A stretch of DNA of 11,758 nucleotides from positions 1 through 11,758 of the forward strand of contig JAITGL010000035.1 of assembly GCA_031280645.1 (NCBI GenBank). Direction: 5' to 3'. Position 1 is the first letter of the stretch. Every line of letters begins with the position of its first letter. The notes below the pieces were generated by a model. That model made no database searches. It was not told the origin of the DNA and was given only the letters and a program-made list of their open reading frames with translations. This stretch comes from Tannerellaceae bacterium (GTDB lineage Bacteria > Bacteroidota > Bacteroidia > Bacteroidales > Tannerellaceae). The position numbers and the translations under genes are program-made. Below, in pieces: positions 1-6,437 of this stretch.

Positions 1-446
1 GCAGGCACCTCTTCGCCCGTCTCGAGGATAACTATATCCCCCACAACTACTTCTTTTTTAGTTATCTGGCAAATATTCCCGTTGCGAATAACCTTCACCA
101 AAGTGTCGTCGTTAACCTTGTTGAGCACTTCAAATTTCTTGTTAGCGCTCACTTCAAAAAGGAAGCCCACAACCGTAGCCAGCAATACCGCGATCAATAT
201 CCCCGCAGGCTCAAAAAATACGCTAAAACCCTCGCCCGCAGCAAAAAATTCGTAGCAGGAAACTCCAACCGACAAGGCCAGGGCAACAAGGAGGATGATG
301 ATAATAGGGTCGGTGAACTTCTCGAAAAACTGCGCCCAGAGCGATTCCTTTTCAGGCGGCGTCAGAACATTCTCTCCATGCCGCGCGCGGCTTTCAATGA
401 CCTGGGCATCCGTAAGGCCCGTGTAGTGATGATGCTTTTGTTCCAT
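1..446 (-). CDS. Calcium-translocating P-type ATPase (PMCA type), N-terminal part
   Basis: Partial gene running off the left edge; 148 full codons are present from an ATG at 446. It would pump Ca2+ out of the cytoplasm at the expense of ATP. The visible part starts with a cation-ATPase N-terminal domain (about residues 1-60, with HYTGLTDAQV and GENVLTPPEKESLW), then two membrane segments (about 46-65 and 80-98), then the start of the actuator domain (KKEVVVGDIVILETGEEVPA, about 130-149), which is typical of P-type ATPases. The phosphorylation site (DKTGT) and ATP-binding domain lie outside the window, so integrity cannot be judged. It begins 29 bp after the acyltransferase stop on the same strand and is probably the last visible gene of the ter-like operon. 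Calcium pumps are known neighbours of TerD genes, which fits Ca2+ binding by TerD proteins. Ca2+ specificity is inferred from family resemblance. Confidence 0.85.
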   Translation of the reverse strand, partial: MEQKHHHYTGLTDAQVIESRARHGENVLTPPEKESLWAQFFEKFTDPIIIILLVALALSVGVSCYEFFAAGEGFSVFFEPAGILIAVLLATVVGFLFEVSANKKFEVLNKVNDDTLVKVIRNGNICQITKKEVVVGDIVILETGEEVP

Positions 447-475
447 TGAAACTATAAGTTTGAATTTAATTATGA

Positions 476-1624
476 TTATATATTTGAATTTATTTTGCTA
501 TAATTATTGACTGCCGATTTTTTCAGGCCGAACAGCGGCCTTACGAGGCTGTACCTCCTGACGCCGTATTCGTACAGAAGCCAGGTGACGCCGAAGGTTC
601 CGATCGCTATCGCCGCAAATTTGGGCAGGAACCCGCAATTCCAATCCTTAAGATAGTAGCAAAGGATGATAGTAACTGTTTGATGAAGGATATAGAATGG
701 ATAAACGGCTTCGCCGGCATACTTCAGCGTCTTGGTTTCCCGGTTCAGATACGCAGCCGCATATCCGATTGCAGCCATGCACCACGACCAAAGGTTAAAT
801 ACTCTCGCTAACGCTAATATAACATCCTTGTCCGGAAAGGCTCCTGCACCTGTTCGCAAAACAGCAAGCAAGGCAAAGGCCCCCAACCCGGTAATCAGAT
901 AAGCGCGCCTGTTGATCAGCGCCGTATTCCAAAAAACATCCTTGAGACCAACAAGCAAAAAGCCGTTAAAAAACAGCGTTGCATAGCGAAGCAAATCATA
1001 CCAGTCGCCAAGCAGCGCGTGCGTTGACGGGAAATAAGGAGCAAGCAGCAATTCCCATGCAACAAGCGGAACGGTAAACACATATATGCCGAACGTCCGC
1101 CCGGCCATCTTCCCCGCAAAACGCATAAACCATCCGTCGTAATGCTTGCGCAGATACAGGAAGGCCGGAAGGAAAGCCATGGAATACAGAAAAAGATAGG
1201 GCAGGAACCACAAATGATGCCACGAGGAATTCCCCTCGGGATAGGGCTTCGTAAATATCTGCGCCGGCCAGAACTCAAAGAAGCCGCCGGTAAACGCCCC
1301 CTGATCCAATCGCTCAAAATATAATTGAGGAGGAACTACGAAAGCTATTCCCACGGCCAGCGGCACAAGCAATCGCCTTGCCCGCTCAACGGCAAACCGC
1401 CCGGAGCTCCGCTTGGAGAGCGCAAAGTACGCGCCCATCCCCGAAATTATAAACAGCAGCGGAAGCCTCCACTGGTTAAGGAAGAGCATCGGATAAATAA
1501 GGCTGTTATACGTAACCGGATTTTTGAGATGATACTGCCATGGAACGAAAAACATGCCGGTGTGATAGAGGATAAGCAGGGCGAATACTATTACTCTTAG
1601 ATGGTCAATGTCGTATCTGCGCAT
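476..1624 (-). CDS. Acyltransferase-3 / OpgC-like membrane protein
   Basis: 382-residue integral membrane protein with about ten hydrophobic segments. The N-terminus (RRYDIDHLRVIVFALLILYH) has the family pattern of an Arg at position 10 and the putative catalytic His at position 21 inside the first membrane segment. Near the C-terminus YPFYILHQTVTIIL resembles the last conserved block of acyltransferase-3 and OpgC/MdoC proteins. Such enzymes O-acylate extracytoplasmic glycans, lipids or small molecules; the substrate cannot be told here. It starts 19 bp after the phosphoribosyltransferase-like gene and is likely co-transcribed. Length is usual for the family. The C-terminal tail after about residue 365 (SAVNNYSKINSNI) is polar and AT-rich. 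Whether it serves the Ter system or is only a passenger of the operon is unknown. Confidence 0.85.
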   Translation of the reverse strand: MRRYDIDHLRVIVFALLILYHTGMFFVPWQYHLKNPVTYNSLIYPMLFLNQWRLPLLFIISGMGAYFALSKRSSGRFAVERARRLLVPLAVGIAFVVPPQLYFERLDQGAFTGGFFEFWPAQIFTKPYPEGNSSWHHLWFLPYLFLYSMAFLPAFLYLRKHYDGWFMRFAGKMAGRTFGIYVFTVPLVAWELLLAPYFPSTHALLGDWYDLLRYATLFFNGFLLVGLKDVFWNTALINRRAYLITGLGAFALLAVLRTGAGAFPDKDVILALARVFNLWSWCMAAIGYAAAYLNRETKTLKYAGEAVYPFYILHQTVTIILCYYLKDWNCGFLPKFAAIAIGTFGVTWLLYEYGVRRYSLVRPLFGLKKSAVNNYSKINSNI

Positions 1625-1643
1625 CGTTACGGCTATTATGAGA

Positions 1644-2465
1644 TCATATTCCCACTAAGCTCCGCAGCGCCCCCAAGTTGCGGCGATACGCCGGGAACTT
1701 AAAGTACTCGTTGCCGATGGCATTACAGTACAGGTCGGCTATAAACTCCCAGCTTTGACCTGCCGTAAAGCTATCGAAGCTATCGGGATCGGTATTGAGG
1801 ATGTACTTCACAACGCGGGTGTTAAAGCCAAAGGTTTCGTTTCTTATAATGCTGCTAATATCGCTTAAGCTCTTAACAAAGGCATAGTTCAGCATGTTTT
1901 CGATCATGGGCGGAATATCGCGGTTCATAAGCTCGGCAAAGTAAAGCATGAAGCAATGGTTGGTCATATTGTATTTGTCGAGCAGATTCATGATCACCCG
2001 TTCGTGCGTTCCGGTTATTTTAATGTCGTCGATAAGGATAAGTATTTTGCCCTCGGTAAAGCCCTTGTCGATATAGAACTCATCGCCGCATATAAGGCTG
2101 TAACGCTGCTCGGCCGTCATTTGCCCGTAGTCGTCGCGATAGGATACGGTGCGATAAATCCTGGTTTCTTCTACCACCGGAAAGTTGTTTTCAAACAGCC
2201 AGAGGTTAAGCCTGTCGGCAAAATATCTGCACATGTGGAACGATGCCGTAGGAATATGCGAATATGCGCTGGGCAGGATAACCACAGGCTCGCCGCCGTA
2301 CTGCTTCGCAAAGCAGCCCGATATGAAGGCCTCGGCCAAAGCGTAGCCATACCTGCGGGCAATGTTCATTGCCCCGTGCTTAAACTTTGAATACTCTTCG
2401 GGAATAAAGCCCGGCTCGCCGGCCGAATGAATTTCATGCAGCGAGAAATGCGAGAGTTTACGCAT
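1644..2465 (-). CDS. Phosphoribosyltransferase-like protein of Ter systems (TerPRTase-like)
   Basis: 273 residues from an ATG at 2465. That ATG overlaps the HAD stop codon (ATGCGTAA), which favours it over an in-frame TTG at 2510 that would add 15 residues and lie well inside the HAD gene. The strongest motif is ILILIDDIKITGTHE (about 141-155), a variant of the PRPP-binding loop of type I phosphoribosyltransferases, with paired acids D146-D147 followed by a T/G-rich turn. An earlier strand (PVVILPSAYSHIPTAS) fits the Rossmann-like core. Type I PRTases transfer ribose-5-phosphate from PRPP to a base, or the reverse. In Ter operons, PRTases and HAD proteins were proposed to make a nucleoside-like metabolite. 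The HAD gene directly upstream fits that, but the ATP-grasp and lyase genes of the full module are not in the window. The acceptor base is unknown. Confidence 0.75.
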   Translation of the reverse strand: MRKLSHFSLHEIHSAGEPGFIPEEYSKFKHGAMNIARRYGYALAEAFISGCFAKQYGGEPVVILPSAYSHIPTASFHMCRYFADRLNLWLFENNFPVVEETRIYRTVSYRDDYGQMTAEQRYSLICGDEFYIDKGFTEGKILILIDDIKITGTHERVIMNLLDKYNMTNHCFMLYFAELMNRDIPPMIENMLNYAFVKSLSDISSIIRNETFGFNTRVVKYILNTDPDSFDSFTAGQSWEFIADLYCNAIGNEYFKFPAYRRNLGALRSLVGI

Positions 2466-3132
2466 ACAATGCTTGTTTGATGTCGTCAATAGTATAATAT
2501 TGGTTTGCAACCGCCATAGCTTTTAATCCGCAGCGGAGAGCTCCATGGTAATCGGCCTTTAAGTTGTCGCCAACGTGAAGTATCTGCGCCTCCGGTATGC
2601 CCGCCTCCCTGCTGATATGACCGAAAAAGGCCGGCGAAGGCTTTGAAACGCCTACCTCGTCGGAGAAAATCATGAAGGAAAAGTATTTTGCAACGTCCAT
2701 AACCTCGATCGTCAGGCGCATCGCAGGCCCTTCTATATAGCCGGTATTGCTGCCTATGTTGAGCGATATTCCCTCGTTGTGCAAGCCGGAAAGGACAGCC
2801 GGTACGTTGCGGTGTAGAAACAATGGAGGAGTATCTGCAAATAAGCGATTCGACTCGTTGAAAAGGTACTCTGACGCCTCCGGCGATCCTGCGCCGGGCT
2901 TTATCTTTTCCAGAACCTTGTGATACATATACCTGGCCGGGGCTTTCCTGCCCGTCATCTCGTTGTAGCGGTCAAACGCTAAGTCTTGCTCGATCACTAC
3001 CGATTGTATTTGCAGGCATTCCGATTGGGGCAAGTTGCACATGCGGGCAATCGCCTCCGCCCTCTTGATCTTAAACGCCGGATTGGGGCGGATTAGCGTC
3101 ATCCATAAGTCGAACGATACATGACGCCTCAT
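2458..3132 (-). CDS. HAD-superfamily hydrolase-like protein (Ter-associated)
   Basis: 224-residue HAD protein. Motif I is SFDLWMTLI, with nucleophile D8 and T12, but the second Asp of the usual DxDxT is W10. Motif II is S128 (LNIGSNTG), motif III is K164 (VSKPSP), and motif IV is HVGDNLKAD with D189 and D194. A helical cap lies between motifs I and II, as in class I HADs. Loss of the second Asp, the usual general acid/base of phosphatases, is also seen in haloacid dehalogenases (Tyr there), so the reaction may not be ordinary phosphate hydrolysis. Its start overlaps the kinase stop (ATGA) and its stop overlaps the PRTase-like start, so the three are probably translationally coupled. A role with the PRTase in making or processing a phosphorylated nucleoside-like compound is inferred from context. 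Confidence 0.82.
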   Translation of the reverse strand: MRRHVSFDLWMTLIRPNPAFKIKRAEAIARMCNLPQSECLQIQSVVIEQDLAFDRYNEMTGRKAPARYMYHKVLEKIKPGAGSPEASEYLFNESNRLFADTPPLFLHRNVPAVLSGLHNEGISLNIGSNTGYIEGPAMRLTIEVMDVAKYFSFMIFSDEVGVSKPSPAFFGHISREAGIPEAQILHVGDNLKADYHGALRCGLKAMAVANQYYTIDDIKQALYA

Positions 3133-4631
3133 ATATTCTTAACCAGCTGGATAATCATCAACCTTCCCCCCTCCTCTTTTGAAAGAAGGATCTGCTTGCC
3201 GTCGGTAAGCTCCACGGCCTGGCCGATCGGGATCTGCTTTCGCTCCGTTTTATCCTCAAGGTCGCGCAGGCGCTGGTTAACCAGAAGCCATTTGTTTTGG
3301 TGGAACACAAAGTAGCCCACAGGCTTTTTCTGCTCGCCGGTAAGCTTCTCGTTGGGAGCAAGGTTTCGATTCGCGTGCCAGGGGTACAGGTACTGGTTGT
3401 TGTACGCCATGAGCCGGTAATCGTCGGGGGTGAACGAGCCGGCGCGGCGCGACGAATACAGGTTTATTACGGGAAGTACGCCCTTGTATTCGGTTCCGCA
3501 AAACGGGCAGCGGGGCCTTACGCTGTTGTCGAAAACAAACCATTTATGCCAGCACGAGGGGTTGGAGCAAGGCTGCATCAAGTCAACCGTTTTCAGCAGC
3601 GCCTCCTCCCATTCGCCCGCCGTTGGCCGTTGCGAGGGATTATGGAGGTTGTCTATCAAAGCGCGGTCGAACAGTTTCTTAAGGTAGGGGCCGCACACGG
3701 TGTAGGGAATCTTGTCGGGATCGCTCTGCGGAAGTTGCGACGGCTGAAGCGAGGCCAGCCTCACGCGGTTGGAGGCGTCGGAAGGATGCTCGATAAAGAG
3801 CGCGCCGGAGCCCATCGAAAGCTCTTCGTCGGTTTGAGCGTCTTTGTCGTCGTGCACCTTGCGGCCCCTCAGCGGGTGGCGGTACAGGAGATACATATAT
3901 GTGAGAGTGGCCAGGGCGTGCCGGTCGGTTGCTATGCTGGGCAGCTTGCGGGCCGGGTCGTGGAGGTCGAGGCGCTGGGTGGCAATCACCTCCGGGGCGA
4001 TAAAGTCGGGCGTGCCCATCACTTCAGGCGGATACTTGCCCGGAACAACAAGGCCGTCGAGGTCGATCACAGCCGCTTTGCCCTCGGTGGGGTCTACCAG
4101 CACGTTCTTGTACGAAAGGTCGGAGTGCGCCAGGCCGGCGGCATGCAGCCTCCGTACCGCCCGGCTTATCCGGATGCAGATCTGGAAATACTTAAACCAG
4201 TCGCCCCGCTCGGCGGGATCGAGAAACGTGTTTTGATTTTTGGCCGACGCAAACCATCGCCCCTCTTTCTCGCGTCCTTTAATGCCGAGGCAATCGCCGT
4301 TTTTTGATCCTATGCCAAAGAAAAAGTTCTTTTGGTAAGCCGGGCAAACAATACCGAGCTTGCCTTTGTATTCAACAAGCTTGTCGGGCCAGCAGTAAAG
4401 GTCGCGCCAGTAATCGCCCCCGGGCTGGTTAAATATTTTATCCTTATAGGAATGGGTGATATTTTCCAGCCGGTCTTTACTGTTGCTGTCCTGCGGTTTT
4501 TTGAAGAAGGCCACAACGTATGATTTATCGGGACTGAAATACACGTCTTTCATTGTTCCCGAGCCTATTATCTCGTCGATAAATGCAATCGGCGTTCCGT
4601 CGGTTGCCGTAAGTCTTACAATATTTGCCAT
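3129..4631 (-). CDS. Protein kinase with C-terminal zinc ribbon (TerY-P triad kinase)
   Basis: 500-residue predicted cytoplasmic protein kinase. The glycine loop is IGSGTMKDVYF (22-32), the probable ATP-anchoring Lys is K44 or K45, the catalytic loop is HSDLSYKNVLV (169-179) with D171 and N176, the metal-binding Asp is D190 in VIDLDG (third position of the DFG equivalent is Asp), and the APE motif is at 212-214. A zinc ribbon follows the kinase lobe: C355, C360, C375, C378. The last 110 residues (about 390-500) are beta-rich; WLLVNQRLRDL...IPIGQAVEL resembles the second half of an FHA domain, but this is weak. It is the only kinase visible and pairs with the upstream PP2C and TerY-type VWA genes as the phosphorylation triad known from Ter systems. 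Its start lies 327 bp after the PP2C stop, across the fold-back repeat, so its expression may be tuned separately. It ends in an ATGA overlap with the HAD gene. Confidence 0.85.
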   Translation of the reverse strand: MANIVRLTATDGTPIAFIDEIIGSGTMKDVYFSPDKSYVVAFFKKPQDSNSKDRLENITHSYKDKIFNQPGGDYWRDLYCWPDKLVEYKGKLGIVCPAYQKNFFFGIGSKNGDCLGIKGREKEGRWFASAKNQNTFLDPAERGDWFKYFQICIRISRAVRRLHAAGLAHSDLSYKNVLVDPTEGKAAVIDLDGLVVPGKYPPEVMGTPDFIAPEVIATQRLDLHDPARKLPSIATDRHALATLTYMYLLYRHPLRGRKVHDDKDAQTDEELSMGSGALFIEHPSDASNRVRLASLQPSQLPQSDPDKIPYTVCGPYLKKLFDRALIDNLHNPSQRPTAGEWEEALLKTVDLMQPCSNPSCWHKWFVFDNSVRPRCPFCGTEYKGVLPVINLYSSRRAGSFTPDDYRLMAYNNQYLYPWHANRNLAPNEKLTGEQKKPVGYFVFHQNKWLLVNQRLRDLEDKTERKQIPIGQAVELTDGKQILLSKEEGGRLMIIQLVKNI

Positions 4632-4775
4632 TTTCGGATTATTATAATGTTATTGCTTGCGCCTGTTTCCCGTACGCCCCTCCTCGAAACGCGCCCTGAC
4701 CAAAAGCTCTGCTCCACCCCGGCGTCAACCTCGGAAAACCCCATTTTTTTTCCGGGAAAGAAATGTTGTTCGACA

Positions 4776-4857
4776 AAAGCTTCCCTGAATTTCCGTGAAG
4801 GAATCTTGGTCCTCGGAAAGCTTCCCTGAATTTCCGTGAAGGAATCTTAGTCCTCGG
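4776..4857. repeat. 41-bp tandem repeat, two copies with one mismatch
   Basis: Copy 1 is 4776-4816 and copy 2 is 4817-4857; both begin AAAGCTTCCCTGAATTTCCG and differ only at one base (TTGGTCC in copy 1, TTAGTCC in copy 2). A third, shortened and diverged copy follows from 4858 to about 4892. The period of 41 is not a multiple of three, which argues against a coding repeat. It sits within the larger fold-back element. Confidence 0.85.
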
Positions 4858-4892
4858 AAAGTTTCCCGAGATTTCCGGCAAGCTTTCCGAGG
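4852..4892 (-). repeat. Hairpin with 10-bp perfect stem
   Basis: CCTCGGAAAG (4852-4861) is the exact complement of CTTTCCGAGG (4883-4892) with a 21-nt loop. The same right arm can alternatively pair over 13 bp with CCTCGGAAAGCTT at 4811-4823 (56-nt loop). The alternative partners could allow switching between structures or processing of the mRNA between the phosphatase and kinase. No T-tract follows on the minus strand, so it is not a classic terminator. Confidence 0.55.
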
Positions 4893-4958
4893 TTGCATAC
4901 GCCTTGCCGGTTTAGCCGGCCGGAGGTTAAAGAGCGTTGTGCGGGAGGCGTTTATCAT

Positions 4959-6431
4959 TTAAAACAAGATAGCGATGGTTCGGTCGTCGTGATTGCCTTT
5001 CGACCAGAAGTCGAGCCACCGGAGCAATTGCGAGGCCGCGGCTTGGTTGTTGTCGGTAAAGTCAACGCTTGCGTTGTCTTCGTTTTGTCCGTTGAGGTCG
5101 TCCCACAAGGCGTTCCATTTTTCAATTCGCTTGAGGTTGGCGTCGGTTTCAAACTTGGGGTCGGTAACGCCGTCGGTCATAAGGATGAGGGCGGTAAATT
5201 CGGGAACGATGTCGATGCGCAGGCGCCGGTACAGCTCGTTGGCTTCCATTATTTCGGGCATGGTGAGGAATCGGGTTTGCCCGGCAAATTCGCCGCCGTC
5301 GGGTTCTCCCAGCACGTTGAGGTATTGGGTTTCGCGGCAGTAGATGCCCATGCCTCCGTCGCCCACCCAGAATGATCCTACAAACCATCCGAAGCTGAAT
5401 TTGCGGCAAATGGCTGCTAAGAGCGTTGTTGCAAATTCCTTTACGGGATATCCTTTGGCTTGTGCTTCCTGCTTGATGGCTTTCACGGCGTTAAAGGCGG
5501 CCATGCCGAGTATGGAGTAGAGGATGTCGCCGGCGGCTTTTTTGTTTTCTTCCGAAGGGTTTTGATGAAATACGGCAATGGCTTGCTCGAACGCTTCTCG
5601 CCTGAGGGCGAGCTGCGCGTTACATTCTTCGATTATTGTTCGGCAGGCTATTTCCGATCCTTTGCGCGAGTATTTGGCCGATCCGGCTCCGTCGGCCACT
5701 ACCATCGCGTACCATTCGTTGCTGTAATGCAGGGCAAAGTGGTCGTCTCGCGGCCGGCCTTCCTGTGCGTGCGACCGTCCTCGCCGGCTTGCGGCCGCCA
5801 TGTCTTTCCTGGCCGATCCTTCGGCGTCGATCATCATGAATTGCTCGGCGGAGTCGTCTTTGTAGTATTCGATGTTGCGCGGGGTCTCGATTGGTATCCA
5901 GAGCGATCGGGGGTCGGGATTGATGATGAGGGTTATTTTCTTCGACGAGTATTCCTGTTTCCCCGACCGTCGGTATATCATCGTGACGGGAAATTCGCCG
6001 GCGGCAAGCGGGATGCCGGATATGAGGCAGGTTACGGGGTCGTATCTGAATCCTGCCCGGTCGAGGCCGGCAAAGCGTATGTCGTATATGTTTGAGTGGT
6101 GGGTGATGGGGCTGCAGTCGGCCGCGTACGGTTGCTGCGCTTTCCCGTTGGGGAGGAATATTTGTCCGTCGCGAACCATTATTTTGCCTGTTAGCGGAGC
6201 GTGCATCGGCGGCAGGGCTTTCGGTATCGGGGGCGTTGCGGCTGGCGGCGGCGTTTTGTCAAGATACTCATCCCAGGCTTCTATCACGGCCTGTACGATT
6301 TCTTTTTTGTGCGAGCTGAGGAAGGTTTCTATTATGTCTTCTTTTTTGTTTTCAAAGGCTTCCAACTGTTCGGGTTCGGCTATGAGCTTTGCGGCAACGT
6401 CGGGCCACAGGTTGTTCCATGAATCGTTCAT
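4959..6431 (-). CDS. PP2C-type Ser/Thr phosphatase with N-terminal Ig-like domain
   Basis: 490 residues, predicted cytoplasmic (no signal peptide). Order: a helical N-terminus (about 1-58), a Pro-rich linker (61-80), an Ig-like beta domain (about 83-172, with the turn YDPVTCLISGIPLAAGEF typical of putative Ig/cadherin-like folds), then the PP2C core (about 215-490). PP2C metal ligands are visible: D229-D230 (RPRDDHF), D247-G248 (VVADGAGS), GDGG at 357-360, D420-G421 (LMTDGVTDP) and D482-D483 (HDDRTIAIL). It would remove phosphate from targets of the kinase encoded downstream, and with TerY-type VWA proteins forms the triad known in Ter systems. It starts 6 bp after the first-position VWA gene stop. 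The Ig-like domain probably serves protein contacts; that is inference. The catalytic set appears intact. Confidence 0.87.
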   Translation of the reverse strand: MNDSWNNLWPDVAAKLIAEPEQLEAFENKKEDIIETFLSSHKKEIVQAVIEAWDEYLDKTPPPAATPPIPKALPPMHAPLTGKIMVRDGQIFLPNGKAQQPYAADCSPITHHSNIYDIRFAGLDRAGFRYDPVTCLISGIPLAAGEFPVTMIYRRSGKQEYSSKKITLIINPDPRSLWIPIETPRNIEYYKDDSAEQFMMIDAEGSARKDMAAASRRGRSHAQEGRPRDDHFALHYSNEWYAMVVADGAGSAKYSRKGSEIACRTIIEECNAQLALRREAFEQAIAVFHQNPSEENKKAAGDILYSILGMAAFNAVKAIKQEAQAKGYPVKEFATTLLAAICRKFSFGWFVGSFWVGDGGMGIYCRETQYLNVLGEPDGGEFAGQTRFLTMPEIMEANELYRRLRIDIVPEFTALILMTDGVTDPKFETDANLKRIEKWNALWDDLNGQNEDNASVDFTDNNQAAASQLLRWLDFWSKGNHDDRTIAILF

Positions 6432-6437
6432 GCTGTT

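Larger units (their letters stand above)
4721..4903. repeat. Fold-back element: 12-bp perfect terminal inverted repeat, extended by 5 bp
   Basis: CAACCTCGGAAA at 4726-4737 is the exact reverse complement of TTTCCGAGGTTG at 4884-4895. Past a 3-nt bulge the pairing resumes, GGCGT (4721-4725) with ACGCC (4899-4903). Inside, CGGGAAA (4753-4759) pairs with TTTCCCG (4862-4868). The whole could fold into a long imperfect stem in RNA. It may be a MITE-like or other small mobile repeat, or a structure that sets the level of the downstream kinase genes. No target-site duplication was seen at the ends, so mobility is unproven. Confidence 0.6.
4632..4958. other. 327-bp non-coding gap inside the operon, filled by repeats
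   Basis: Between the PP2C stop and the kinase start. Other gaps in the operon are 4 to 29 bp, so this one stands out. It holds a nested inverted repeat (4721-4903), a 41-bp tandem duplication (4776-4857) and a diverged third partial copy. Two overlapping reading frames on the minus strand (4725-4958 and 4642-4881) translate the repeat units and look like no protein, so I treat them as chance. I see no convincing promoter of the TAnnTTTG type for the kinase and no T-run after a hairpin that would make a standard terminator. A further small hairpin (GCCGG, 5-nt loop, CCGGC) lies at 4906-4920. Confidence 0.7.

Noticed and set aside
2466..2510. Upstream TTG start for the PRTase-like gene
   Set aside because: It would overlap the HAD gene by 53 bp, whereas the ATG at 2465 overlaps its stop by only 8 bp as in other coupled gene pairs here, and the extra 15 residues look unlike a conserved start.
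3297..4307. 336-codon open frame on the plus strand
   Set aside because: Lies wholly antisense to the kinase gene, whose motifs are unambiguous; the product is Gly/Val/Arg-rich with no recognisable domain.
4642..4881. 79-codon minus-strand frame ending just before the kinase
   Set aside because: Same repeat DNA in another frame; no sign of selection as a protein.
4776..4892. Repeat cluster as a CRISPR array
   Set aside because: The copies are directly adjacent with no unique spacers, only two are near-identical, and no cas genes are present.
4725..4958. 77-codon minus-strand frame starting right after the PP2C stop
   Set aside because: It translates the 41-bp tandem repeats and inverted repeats; period 41 breaks the frame between copies and the product is Arg/Lys-rich with no fold signature.
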